From Flavobacterium denitrificans DSM 15936 (GTDB lineage Bacteria > Bacteroidota > Bacteroidia > Flavobacteriales > Flavobacteriaceae), in NCBI RefSeq assembly GCF_000425445.1, contig NZ_KE384377.1, forward strand, positions 552,070 through 616,069: DNA of 64,000 bases, read 5' to 3'. The notes under the pieces are model-generated. The model was not told the origin of the DNA and ran no database searches. It worked only from the letters and a program-made list of their open reading frames with translations. Position 1 is the stretch's first letter, and each line of letters opens with the position of its first letter. Position numbers and translations under genes: made by a program. Shown piece after piece: positions 30,298-38,285 of the stretch.

Positions 30298-30809
30298 TTT
30301 TCTATTTTTTCTTGAATTCTCAATATTATCAATTTTTCGTCAATGATAATTTTTTCGTCTTTGAACTTCTTAAACTCACTAAAAATCTCTATTATTCCTT
30401 CGTCAGAATAGGTTTCGAATGCATTTATGATGTAATTATCGTTTTTGTTTTTTATTTCTAGATAAAAAACCGCACCACGTAATCCTTCTCGCGAGCCAAT
30501 ACTCTTTATCTGAATATAAGTTTCTTTTATATCTATTGATTTTATCCATTTTGTATTAAATGTTTCACCATTTAAAATAATTCTATTTTCCTGAAAGGTT
30601 ATTAAATCAATATTAATTTTACTCCTGCTAATGATGATAAAGCAACAGATTGCCAAAAGAAATAACTCAATTATTATTGTGTAAAATTTTGAAAGATTAA
30701 AAAATATAATTAGAGATGAATAAATAATAAATTCAATAAAGAATGATAAATTTCTTAAAGTAAAAAGACGCTGATTGAAATTTATATATTCACTCTCAAA
30801 TGTTATCAT
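30288..30809 (-). CDS. Hypothetical membrane protein with PH-like cytoplasmic part
   Basis: This 173-residue protein has two adjacent transmembrane helices (about 20-40 and 43-60). About 110 residues follow in a beta-rich pattern (IDLITFQENRIILNGETFNTKWIKSIDI, RGAVFYLEIKNKNDNYII), reminiscent of membrane-anchored PH-like domains. No catalytic motif is visible. It lies 12 bp after the 3-hydroxyacyl-CoA dehydrogenase gene and overlaps yggS by 10 bp, so it sits inside a minus-strand operon. I do not recognise the family. Confidence 0.7.
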   Translation of the reverse strand: MITFESEYINFNQRLFTLRNLSFFIEFIIYSSLIIFFNLSKFYTIIIELFLLAICCFIIISRSKINIDLITFQENRIILNGETFNTKWIKSIDIKETYIQIKSIGSREGLRGAVFYLEIKNKNDNYIINAFETYSDEGIIEIFSEFKKFKDEKIIIDEKLIILRIQEKIEKCQ

Positions 30810-30821
30810 ATTTAAAAATTC

Positions 30822-31709
30822 TTAAACAAACTGCTTTGAGATTTTCTCTGCTTTTTTGCTTTCGCTGTAATCATAAAAACCTTCACCAGATTTTACTCCC
30901 AATTTTCCAGCTCTAACCATATTTACTAATAAAGGGCAAGGAGCGTATTTTGGATTTTTGAAACCTTCGTACATTACATTTAAAATAGCAAGGCAAACAT
31001 CAAGACCAATAAAATCAGCTAATTGAAGCGGTCCCATTGGATGTCCCATTCCTAATTTCATTACCGTGTCAATTTCGTAAACTCCAGCAACACCATTGTA
31101 TAACGTTTCGATTGCCTCGTTTAGCATTGGCATTAAAATTCTGTTTGCCACGAAACCTGGATAATCGTTTACTTCAACAGGAACTTTACCTAATTTTTCA
31201 GATAAATCCATGATGATTTTTGTTACTTCGTCACTTGTATTGTATCCGCGGATGATTTCTACCAATTTCATAATTGGCACCGGATTCATAAAATGCATTC
31301 CGATAACGCGTTCAGGATGTGCTACAACAGCTCCGATTTGTGTAATTGAAATAGAAGAAGTATTGGTTGCTAGAATGGTATTATGAGAGCAATATTCATT
31401 CAATTGTTTGAAAATGTTCAGTTTTAATTCTACATTTTCAGTTGCTGCTTCTACAACCAAATCAACACCAACAACACCGTCTTTAATATCAGTATAAGTA
31501 ATGATATTGGTAATTGTTTTAGCAACATCTTCTTGAGTAATAGTTCCTTTAGATAACATTCGATCAAGATTGGCTGCAATAGTTGCCATTCCTTTATCTA
31601 ATGATTTTTCAGAAACGTCAATTAATTTTACCGTAAATCCGCTTTGCGCAAAAGTATGTGCAATCCCGTTACCCATTGTTCCTGCACCAATTACTGCTAT
31701 TGTTTTCAT
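30822..31709 (-). CDS. 3-hydroxybutyryl-CoA dehydrogenase
   Basis: This 295-residue enzyme interconverts 3-hydroxyacyl-CoA and 3-ketoacyl-CoA using NAD(P). The Rossmann motif is IGAGTMGNGIAHTFAQSGF. ATNTSSISITQIG, the catalytic HFMNPVPIMKLVE and NDYPGFVANRILMPMLNEA match the family. The C-terminal domain ends VKSGEGFYDYSESK. Length matches single-function (Hbd/PaaH) enzymes and not the large FadB fusion. It could serve butyrate-type or fatty-acid metabolism; no pathway partner is adjacent. Confidence 0.93.
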   Translation of the reverse strand: MKTIAVIGAGTMGNGIAHTFAQSGFTVKLIDVSEKSLDKGMATIAANLDRMLSKGTITQEDVAKTITNIITYTDIKDGVVGVDLVVEAATENVELKLNIFKQLNEYCSHNTILATNTSSISITQIGAVVAHPERVIGMHFMNPVPIMKLVEIIRGYNTSDEVTKIIMDLSEKLGKVPVEVNDYPGFVANRILMPMLNEAIETLYNGVAGVYEIDTVMKLGMGHPMGPLQLADFIGLDVCLAILNVMYEGFKNPKYAPCPLLVNMVRAGKLGVKSGEGFYDYSESKKAEKISKQFV

Positions 31710-31735
31710 TTTAATGTGATGTTATATTTATGATT

Positions 31736-31777
31736 TTAGCCACGAATTCACAAGTTTGATGTGAATTGCGTGGCTAA
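31736..31777. repeat. Hairpin of the GCCACGAATT repeat family
   Basis: TTAGCCACGAATTCAC (31736-31751) pairs with GTGAATTGCGTGGCTAA (31761-31777) with a one-base bulge and a 9-nt loop. Related sequences occur at 50221-50360 and 56996-57016. It fills most of the gap between two minus-strand genes and could act as a terminator or processing site. Confidence 0.8.
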
Positions 31778-31800
31778 TTATGTTTTAATTTCGTTTTAAA

Positions 31801-32766
31801 TTATTTATTGAAACAATCAATAATTTGATAAGCTACACGCAATGCATCTGTCGCCTGCTCAAGTGTTACAACCGGAGTTGTATCTGTATTGATTGCATGT
31901 GCAAAAGATTCTAATTCGTCCAAGATAGCGTTGTTTTGTTCAACATCCGGATTGGTGAAATAGATTTGTTTCTTTACACCTTCGGCATTTTGAAGAATCA
32001 TATCAAAATCTCCAGGAACTTCTGGCGCGTCTTTCATACGAACTACTTCGCATTTCTTTTCTAAAAAGTCAACTGAGATATAAGCGTCTTTTTGAAAGAA
32101 ACGTGATTTACGCATGTTTTTCAACGAAATTCTACTTGCCGTTAAATTGGCAACACAGCCGTTTTCGAATTCAATTCTTGCATTGGCAATATCCGGAGTA
32201 TCACTAATTACAGATACACCGCTGGCATGAATATCTTTTACTTTTGATTTTACAACACTCAAAATAGCATCAATATCATGAATCATTAAATCTAAAACCA
32301 CAGGAACATCAGTACCACGCGGATTAAATTCGGCTAAACGATGTGTTTCTATAAACATCGGATTTTCGATCATGTTTTTAGTAGCAATAAAAGCGGGATT
32401 AAAGCGCTCTACGTGACCCACTTGTCCTTTTACATTGTATTCTTTGGCCAAAGCAATGATTTCTTCAGCCTCTTCTACAGTATTGGAGATTGGTTTTTCA
32501 ATAAAAATATGTTTTCCAGATTTGATTGCAACCTTTGCACATTTATAGTGTGAAAGTGTTGGAGTTACAATGTCAATCACGTCGACAGCGTGAATGAGTT
32601 TTGCAATTGTGCTGAAGTTTTTATAGCCAAACTCTTTTGAGATTCTTTCGGCATTTTCTTGATTTTCATCGTAAAATCCAACTAATTCGTATTTGTCAGA
32701 TTGTTGTAATAAGCGTAAATGTATTTTACCAAGATGACCAGCACCTAAAACTCCTACTTTTAACAT
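31801..32766 (-). CDS. Gfo/Idh/MocA family NAD(P)-dependent oxidoreductase
   Basis: This 321-residue protein opens with the Rossmann motif VGVLGAGHLGKIHLRLL. The EKP signature FIEKPISNTVEEAEEI holds the catalytic Lys region, and GHVERFNPAF and DLMIHDIDAIL follow. Members oxidise or reduce sugars and related alcohols. The substrate cannot be assigned here. It is separated from the next minus-strand gene by the 31736 hairpin, so it may form its own unit. Confidence 0.9.
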   Translation of the reverse strand: MLKVGVLGAGHLGKIHLRLLQQSDKYELVGFYDENQENAERISKEFGYKNFSTIAKLIHAVDVIDIVTPTLSHYKCAKVAIKSGKHIFIEKPISNTVEEAEEIIALAKEYNVKGQVGHVERFNPAFIATKNMIENPMFIETHRLAEFNPRGTDVPVVLDLMIHDIDAILSVVKSKVKDIHASGVSVISDTPDIANARIEFENGCVANLTASRISLKNMRKSRFFQKDAYISVDFLEKKCEVVRMKDAPEVPGDFDMILQNAEGVKKQIYFTNPDVEQNNAILDELESFAHAINTDTTPVVTLEQATDALRVAYQIIDCFNK

Positions 32767-32925
32767 GAGAATGTATTTTAAACAAAAATAGAATTTATTT
32801 GTTGAAAGTAAAAATGAATTTAGGTAATTGTGAGTTGTGAATTATGAATTATAAATTATGCCCTGTCATTTTTGCCTTTCGATTTTTGACTTTCAGCTTT
32901 ATTAATTTAATATTTAAAAATCAAT

Positions 32926-32956
32926 ATTTGAAATCCTGTTTTCTTTCTTATTTTTG
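32926..32956 (+). promoter_or_regulatory. Promoter for pcm
   Basis: TTTG (32926-32929), 19-nt spacer, TATTTTTG (32949-32956): exact Bacteroidota consensus, 21 bp before the pcm start. The region just upstream (32825-32860) is an A/T-rich 7-nt-periodic stretch. Confidence 0.7.
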
Positions 32957-32977
32957 CGAAAATAAAACCAATCCATT

Positions 32978-33619
32978 TTGAAAGACACTGCCAAACATCA
33001 AGGACTTCGTAATCAATTAGTAACTACTTTAGAGCAAAAAGGAATTACTGATAGAGCGGTTTTAGAAGCGATAAAAAAAATCCCGAGACACCTTTTTTTA
33101 AATTCAAGTTTTGAAGATTTTGCCTATCAGGACAAAGCATTTCCTATTGGGGCTGGGCAGACTATTTCACAACCTTATACAGTAGCTTTTCAGTCGCAAT
33201 TGCTTGAAGTGAAGAAAGATCATAAAGTTCTGGAAATAGGTACAGGTTCTGGTTATCAGACAGCTGTTTTGTTTATGCTTGGAGCTAAAGTATATACAGT
33301 TGAAAGGCAAAGTGAATTATTTAAAACGACATCAAATTTATTCCCGAAATTAAACATTCGCCCAAAGCATGTTACTTTTGGAGATGGTTATAAAGGATTG
33401 CCAAATTTCGCTCCCTTTGACAGTATTATAGTTACGGCAGGTGCACCTTTTATTCCACAGCCATTGATGGCACAATTAAAAATAGGTGGAAGATTGGTTA
33501 TTCCGTTGGGGGAAGATGTTCAGATTATGACTTTACTAATTAGAAAGAATGAAACGCAATTTGAAAAACATGAGTTTGGAGAGTTTCGATTTGTTCCTTT
33601 GTTAGAAGATAAAAATTAA
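32978..33619 (+). CDS. pcm: Protein-L-isoaspartate O-methyltransferase
   Basis: This 213-residue SAM-dependent enzyme methylates isoaspartyl residues so that damaged proteins can be repaired. IPRHLFL, the substrate motif GAGQTISQPYTVAFQ, SAM-binding VLEIGTGSGYQTAVL and the post-motif VTAGAPFIPQPLMAQLKIGGRLVIP region are present. The start is a TTG (32978), because a stop closes the frame upstream and the family begins near KDTAKHQGLR. It has a consensus promoter of its own. Confidence 0.94.
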   Translation: MKDTAKHQGLRNQLVTTLEQKGITDRAVLEAIKKIPRHLFLNSSFEDFAYQDKAFPIGAGQTISQPYTVAFQSQLLEVKKDHKVLEIGTGSGYQTAVLFMLGAKVYTVERQSELFKTTSNLFPKLNIRPKHVTFGDGYKGLPNFAPFDSIIVTAGAPFIPQPLMAQLKIGGRLVIPLGEDVQIMTLLIRKNETQFEKHEFGEFRFVPLLEDKN

Positions 33620-33627
33620 ATAAGAAA

Positions 33628-33643
33628 GCCCGTCTATACGGGC
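33628..33643. terminator. Short hairpin between convergent pcm and Fic genes
   Basis: GCCCGT/ACGGGC with a CTAT loop, flanked by A-rich and T-rich sequence, 8 bp after the pcm stop. It could terminate transcription in both directions, though the stem is short. Confidence 0.6.
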
Positions 33644-33645
33644 AT

Positions 33646-34653
33646 TTATTTTGTGTTCAATTCTATTGCATGCGTAAGATTTTCTTTTTCGATTTTAAGG
33701 ATATAATTAATAAAAACTGACTTGTCGTTTTTTGTTTTATATTCATCTAAAACTGAAAAGTATTCAAGATTATTATTTTTACCAGTCTGAGCTAATGCGT
33801 ACACATAATTGTTTTGAAGGAAGATCCAATTCATTATTATGTTTGCTATTTGTAGATTGCCTTTTTCAAAAGGATTAATGTCTAAGATTTTTAGATATAC
33901 TTCAGATGCCAGAATTATTGGGTTGAGATTGTTTTTATGCGTTTCATACCAATTAAAAAGTAAATTCATTTCGCGTACAATCATTGGGTCGTTTTTGTAT
34001 TTTCCAGCGTTTTCAGATTGAATTCCTTTGAAAATTAAATTATGGATTGTGAAAAATTCTTTTTCACTTAAATTTGTTTTCTTTTGGCTTAAATCTTTTA
34101 TATAAGCAGAAATCTCTTGAAAATTGATTGCTTCGAGATGCTCTTGCATACTTTTTCCTGAAATGGTAATTCCGTCATTAATAACTGATTTTGTTTCATC
34201 TAATGTTAGGGAATTTCCATTTGTATGAATGCTTTTAAAGATAAACTCCAATTCTAATGTTTTAGAAATTTGGCGTAATTCAAAATGATTAAAGGATTGA
34301 AGTTGATTTTTTAATATTTCTATCTCATCTAAAATAATTTGATTAGAAGATATTATGAAAGAGTCAATTTCTTTTTTATTCCTTTGGATTTCTTGTTCAG
34401 CAAGAAGCAAAGCCTTTAAAGCAAATTCATCATCGCCAATTTCATAAAGAATTTTTTCTTTAAGCCAGGCCACCATTAAAGTTTCATAATCAATTTCTAA
34501 AAGGTGTGATAATTTAATGATTTGATCTTTGGTTGGTTTTCTAGTTCCAGATTCAAATTTGCTTATTAAAGCCTGATCGATGCCGGCAAGTTGTGCTAGT
34601 TCACGGGTTTTTAAACCTTTTTGTTCTCTGGCATTTTTTAAAAGCGATTTCAT
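33646..34653 (-). CDS. XRE-type HTH fused to a degenerate Fic domain
   Basis: This 335-residue protein has an N-terminal helix-turn-helix (1-60: REQKGLKTRELAQLAGIDQALISKFESGTRKPT). A helical linker and a Fic-fold domain (about 125-310) follow. The catalytic loop, normally HPFxDGNGRxxR, reads NPFEKGNLQIAN (260-271): the His, acidic residue, second Gly and both Arg are lost. The inhibitory motif [ST]xxxE[GN] reads SIHTNGN (141-147), so its Glu is also lost. It therefore cannot AMPylate by the known mechanism. A DNA-binding regulator that kept the fold is most likely. Confidence 0.85.
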   Translation of the reverse strand: MKSLLKNAREQKGLKTRELAQLAGIDQALISKFESGTRKPTKDQIIKLSHLLEIDYETLMVAWLKEKILYEIGDDEFALKALLLAEQEIQRNKKEIDSFIISSNQIILDEIEILKNQLQSFNHFELRQISKTLELEFIFKSIHTNGNSLTLDETKSVINDGITISGKSMQEHLEAINFQEISAYIKDLSQKKTNLSEKEFFTIHNLIFKGIQSENAGKYKNDPMIVREMNLLFNWYETHKNNLNPIILASEVYLKILDINPFEKGNLQIANIIMNWIFLQNNYVYALAQTGKNNNLEYFSVLDEYKTKNDKSVFINYILKIEKENLTHAIELNTK

Positions 34654-34705
34654 AATATGAAAAAAATAGTCTTGACAAAATTAGTCAAATTTTTAAAGAA
34701 AAGAA

Positions 34706-34729
34706 AAGCAGTATTTTTGAATACTGCTT
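34706..34729 (-). terminator. Terminator of the 34738 lipoprotein gene
   Basis: A 10-bp stem (AAGCAGTATT / AATACTGCTT) with a TTTG loop, followed on the minus strand by a T-rich run, 8 bp past the lipoprotein stop. Confidence 0.75.
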
Positions 34730-34737
34730 GTGATATT

Positions 34738-35376
34738 TTATTTCGGAGGAAGTGAACCATCTTTTCTCATTTCTTTAACGACAGCTTGCATGATTGCATC
34801 TACCGTCTGTCCTAAATCTGTAACATATTGTGACTCTGTAGTTCCTGTCCAGATTAATTTATTCTGTTTCAATGAAAAAATATTTGTCTCAACCATATAT
34901 GATGTTGTTTCCTGATAGTATCCTGGATCATAAAAATAAGGAGAATACATGCCGTACCAATTACCAAAGCCATATCCATACACACCACTATACATTCCGT
35001 CAAATCCTCCATAATACATTCCTGTATAGCTACCTGGAACGTAATTAACTTCTTTCTCTTTGCTGACTAAACGCATTGTAACCACGCCATCAAAGTTTTC
35101 ATCTTGCAAAATCTTTAACTTTTGTTCTTGCGTTAATTGCGAAGTAGCATTTAAATATTGGTACGAGGTTTTGAAAATCGGATTGCTTGATGCAATTCTG
35201 TTTTCAGTGATTCTTCTCGAAGCCTCGTCTTTAACTAAAGCAACGACCAAAACTTTTTTAAATTGTTCCTGTGTAACGGTTACGTCTGGATCTCTCCAGC
35301 TATTTACGATAGAAGTATTGCTGCCACAACCTGAGAGAGACAGCACGGCGGTTAACATAAGTAGGTACTTTTTCAT
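34738..35376 (-). CDS. Lipoprotein, DUF4136-like
   Basis: This 212-residue protein has a lipobox LSLSGCGSN (Cys at 17). Then comes a region resembling DUF4136 lipoproteins (SIVNSWRDPDVTVTQEQFKKVLVVAL, ENFDGVVTMRLVSKEKEVNY). The middle (about 120-155) is extremely rich in Gly and Tyr, and the C-terminal part returns to a beta pattern (VETNIFSLKQNKLIWTGTTES). It should sit in the periplasm or outer membrane. No function is known. The terminator at 34706 shows it is last in its unit. Confidence 0.8.
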   Translation of the reverse strand: MKKYLLMLTAVLSLSGCGSNTSIVNSWRDPDVTVTQEQFKKVLVVALVKDEASRRITENRIASSNPIFKTSYQYLNATSQLTQEQKLKILQDENFDGVVTMRLVSKEKEVNYVPGSYTGMYYGGFDGMYSGVYGYGFGNWYGMYSPYFYDPGYYQETTSYMVETNIFSLKQNKLIWTGTTESQYVTDLGQTVDAIMQAVVKEMRKDGSLPPK

Positions 35377-35456
35377 ATTTTACGGTTATATTGTTTGTAG
35401 TAAAAATAACGATAAAATATTTATAAATGCATCACTTTGAGAAAATTAAAAAAGCG

Positions 35457-35912
35457 TTAGTTGTATGCTTTTTTGATTCTGTCCAAATCGCGTTTTGTAT
35501 CTTGTTCTTTTAGAGATTCGCGTTTGTCGTAGTTTTTCTTTCCTTTACAAAGGCCTATTTGCAGTTTTGCCAATCCTTTTTCGTTGGTAAACAGTTTTAG
35601 CGGTACAATAGTTAGTCCTTTTGCCTGAACACTTTTATGAAGCGTTTTTAATTCCTTTTTATTGAGAAGCAATTTTCGCTCACTTCTTGATTTGTGATTG
35701 AACTGATTTCCAAAAGAATATTCTTCAATATAGGTATTGATGGCAAAAAGCTCCATACCGCTGAATTCGCAAAAACTCTCTGTGATATTTGCTTTGCCTA
35801 AACGTATTGATTTGATTTCGGTACCTGCCAAAACGATTCCTGCAGTATAAGTATCTATTATTTCGTAATCAAAACGAGCTCTTTTATTTAAAATATTGAC
35901 TGATTTTATCAT
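35457..35912 (-). CDS. smpB: SsrA-binding protein SmpB
   Basis: This 151-residue protein binds tmRNA and delivers it to stalled ribosomes for trans-translation. Family motifs: [22 protein letters not shown] region, [31 protein letters not shown] and [28 protein letters not shown] region. The lysine-rich C-terminal tail ([13 protein letters not shown]) is present. The tmRNA gene itself was not found in the window. Confidence 0.96.
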   Translation of the reverse strand: MIKSVNILNKRARFDYEIIDTYTAGIVLAGTEIKSIRLGKANITESFCEFSGMELFAINTYIEEYSFGNQFNHKSRSERKLLLNKKELKTLHKSVQAKGLTIVPLKLFTNEKGLAKLQIGLCKGKKNYDKRESLKEQDTKRDLDRIKKAYN

Positions 35913-36018
35913 AACTGCAAATGTAAAACAAAATTAAAAAACTTTAATGCTGTATAAGAAAATTAAAGATTTTTTTTAATCTATGATTTTAATCATTTTT
36001 AAAGAAAAAGCTTACAGT

Positions 36019-36026
36019 TAAGTTTG
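36019..36026 (+). promoter_or_regulatory. Candidate -7 element (TAAGTTTG) for the 36052 gene
   Basis: A full TAnnTTTG match 26 bp before the ATG. The -33 position holds only a T run (no TTG), so the match is partial. Confidence 0.4.
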
Positions 36027-36051
36027 TTCCATAATTTAAAACAAACTCAAA

Positions 36052-36708
36052 ATGAAAAAGATTATTACATTAGTTAGTATTGCATTTATTGGATTTGCTG
36101 CTCACGCGCAGGATTCGTCACAAGGACTAAAAGGGGCTTGGTTTGCTACTTCTCAATTTGGTTATCAGCAGTCTAAGACTGGAGAAGTAAAAGCTACTAA
36201 TCTTTCGGTGCTTCCAATTGTAGGAACATTTGTTACACCTTCTGTGGCAGTAGGCGCGGGAATAGGTTATATAAATATTAAATCTGAAGGTTACGACCAA
36301 GTTAGCCCAGATCTTAGAACATTAGGAAATACAAATTTAATTGTTATTCAGCCATTAGCAAGAAAATATTGGAATGTAGCTGGTTCTTTATATTTCTTTG
36401 GACAAGCGGCAATACCAGTTATTACGGGAAAGGAAAAAGAAAGCAACTTAAAAGTAAATCAAGTTGGCTTGTCTGTCTCTGGTGGCTTTGATTATTTTGT
36501 AACAAAGAATTTTTCTGTAGAGTTCTCTTATGATTTAGCAAACTTTACTTCTACAACTCTAAAGCCAGAGAATGGAGAAAAAACAACAGTTACAAATTTT
36601 GGATTAGCTCATGTAGCTAATGTTGATTCTTATTACAATACAGCATTAGGCGGAAGTGCTCCAAACTTAACAACCCCAATTTCTGTAGGATTCAAATTTA
36701 TATTCTAA
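36052..36708 (+). CDS. Outer-membrane beta-barrel protein
   Basis: This 218-residue protein has a signal peptide (SIAFIGFAAHAQ) and alternating strands with glycines and aromatic girdles (SVAVGAGIGYINI, SLYFFGQAAIPVI, VSGGFDYFVTKNFSVEFSYDLANF). The last residue is Phe (GFKFIF), the barrel-insertion signal. It resembles the porin family or OmpW-like barrels of Bacteroidota. Function unknown. It forms a single-gene unit with a terminator at 36758. Confidence 0.85.
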   Translation: MKKIITLVSIAFIGFAAHAQDSSQGLKGAWFATSQFGYQQSKTGEVKATNLSVLPIVGTFVTPSVAVGAGIGYINIKSEGYDQVSPDLRTLGNTNLIVIQPLARKYWNVAGSLYFFGQAAIPVITGKEKESNLKVNQVGLSVSGGFDYFVTKNFSVEFSYDLANFTSTTLKPENGEKTTVTNFGLAHVANVDSYYNTALGGSAPNLTTPISVGFKFIF

Positions 36709-36757
36709 TTTATTCTTTGTTTGAATATCGTGAAATTCTTTTAGTAATTTTACAAAA

Positions 36758-36790
36758 AAAAGACCGTACTTTCTTAGAGTACGGTCTTTT
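36758..36790 (+). terminator. Terminator after the beta-barrel gene
   Basis: A perfect 13-bp stem (AAAAGACCGTACT / AGTACGGTCTTTT) with a 7-nt loop. Confidence 0.9.
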
Positions 36791-36816
36791 TGATATAATT
36801 TTAAAAAAAGCATAAA

Positions 36817-37041
36817 ATGGAAAATAAATCAAAAGATCCTTTACACGGAATTACACTTCAAAAAATTGTAGAGACTTTGGTCGATTACTATGGTTTTGAT
36901 ACTCTCGGGGAATTAATACCTATCAAATGTTTTAATTCAAATCCGAGTGTAAAATCTTCACTTACTTTTTTAAGAAAAACAGATTGGGCTCGTAAAAAAG
37001 TGGAAGAACTCTATATCAAGTCAATTCCTAAATTTAGTTGA
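36817..37041 (+). CDS. VF530-family small DNA-binding protein (DUF2132)
   Basis: This 74-residue protein contains the whole family pattern: DPLHGITLQKIVETLVDYYGF, then IPIKCFNSNPSVKSSLTFLRKTDWARKKVE. Family members are compact helical proteins related to VF530 of Vibrio fischeri and are annotated as DNA-binding. The ATG lies 27 bp after the terminator of the previous gene. Role in the cell is unknown. Confidence 0.88.
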   Translation: MENKSKDPLHGITLQKIVETLVDYYGFDTLGELIPIKCFNSNPSVKSSLTFLRKTDWARKKVEELYIKSIPKFS

Positions 37042-37044
37042 TGC

Positions 37045-37596
37045 TTATAATTTGTAAGAAATCATTACGCCTCCTCTGTATGGAAGCCATTCGCCGCTTT
37101 TGTTCCAGTCTTTGGCTTTGTCATATCTTCCAGGGGTGTCATTATAATAACCATGATAAAAACCTTGGTGCCATCCGCCACCAACGAAAACATCCAATAA
37201 AAATTTATCACTGAGTTTGATGTTGTAGCCAACAGTCGCTCCAAGACGATAGCCAAATCCATGTTCATAATAATTACTTTCCCAATAAGTCCATTTTTGA
37301 ATTCTATAAATGTCTGGTCCAACATGTCCGCCAATGTAAAACCCATTATATTTTTCTTTAAAATGATAACGGATTTCAGGAGTCAAAGTATAAAATTCCA
37401 TAGGACTATGGCCGTTGAATGACTTCCAAAAAGACGCCATGACATCAACGCTAAAAGTTGTTTTTTCTCCTATACTGGTTTCAACACCAACGTTTGGAAT
37501 AGCAAAGAGCGCTGTAGCTCCATTGAATTTAATAAAAGTTTGGCTTTGAGATTGAATTGAAAAGAAGATAAGGGCTAATAAGAATATTTTTTTCAT
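37045..37596 (-). CDS. DUF3575-type outer-membrane protein
   Basis: This 183-residue protein has a signal peptide (LLALIFFSIQSQSQ) and the DUF3575 pattern: FKFNGATALFAIPNVGVETSIGEKTTFSVD region, then FYTLTPEIRYHFKEKYNGFYIGGHVG and FGYRLGATVGYNIKLSDKFLLDVFVGGGW region. It should be a small barrel of the outer membrane. It converges on the VF530-family gene with 3 bp between the stop codons. Confidence 0.86.
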   Translation of the reverse strand: MKKIFLLALIFFSIQSQSQTFIKFNGATALFAIPNVGVETSIGEKTTFSVDVMASFWKSFNGHSPMEFYTLTPEIRYHFKEKYNGFYIGGHVGPDIYRIQKWTYWESNYYEHGFGYRLGATVGYNIKLSDKFLLDVFVGGGWHQGFYHGYYNDTPGRYDKAKDWNKSGEWLPYRGGVMISYKL

Positions 37597-37712
37597 AGAA
37601 ATGTTTTTGAACGAAATAATGTTTAAAACGGCTTTTATTTCGCGTGCAAATATAGCTTATAAACGCATTTTTTAGATTAATAATATTTGTTTTAACAAAT
37701 ATTATTTTTTAG

Positions 37713-38284
37713 TCAGAAATTCACAGGATTATATTTATCTAGTAATGAATATATTACCTTGTCTAGAAAACGCCCTTCATAAAAATCAGATTCTTTAAAA
37801 TGAGCTTCTTTAACAAATCCACACTTTTGAAGTACTTTTTCTGATGCAAGATTTTCAGGATCAATAACAGCTTCAATTGAATGTAACTTTAGATCATCAA
37901 ATCCATAAGTGATTAATCTTCTTACAGCCTCTGGTATTATTCCTTTCCCATGAAATTGTGGTAAAAGCATATAGCCTATTTCGGCGCGGTAATTTTCTGG
38001 TTGCAGACGATAGTAGCCAATAATCCCAAGAAGTTTTGGATTGCCTTTTAAAGTGATTCCCCAGTTCAGTTTATGCCAGTATTTGTTTCGATTTTTTCAT
38101 CAATCATAGCAATATGAGCCAGAGCATCTTCATTATTTTTTACTAATGGACGCGGGATATATTTCATAGTTTCTGGATTCGAACGCAATTCAAAAACTTC
38201 ATTGACATCCTCGTTTGTAATTCTTCTTAAAAGCAAACGATCTGTTTCGATTGTTGGAAATGGATGAAAGTTGAAATCTAACAT
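37713..38284 (-). pseudogene. GNAT (RimJ-type) acetyltransferase, frameshifted
   Basis: Two minus-strand fragments in different frames make one acetyltransferase. The N-terminal part (38284 to 38066) has FPTIETDRLLLRRITNEDV and ends IETNTGIN-stop. The C-terminal part has the acetyl-CoA region (GYMLLPQFHGKGIIPEAVRRLI) and IDPENLASEKVLQKCGF. At the break the minus strand reads AACTGAACTGGGG; removing one AACTG restores INWGITLKGNPKLLGI and one 188-residue frame of normal length. On the plus strand the duplication is the CAGTTCAGTT at 38062-38071. It is probably inactive unless the break is an assembly error. It lies 1 bp after the epimerase gene. Confidence 0.85.
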
Positions 38285-38285
38285 T

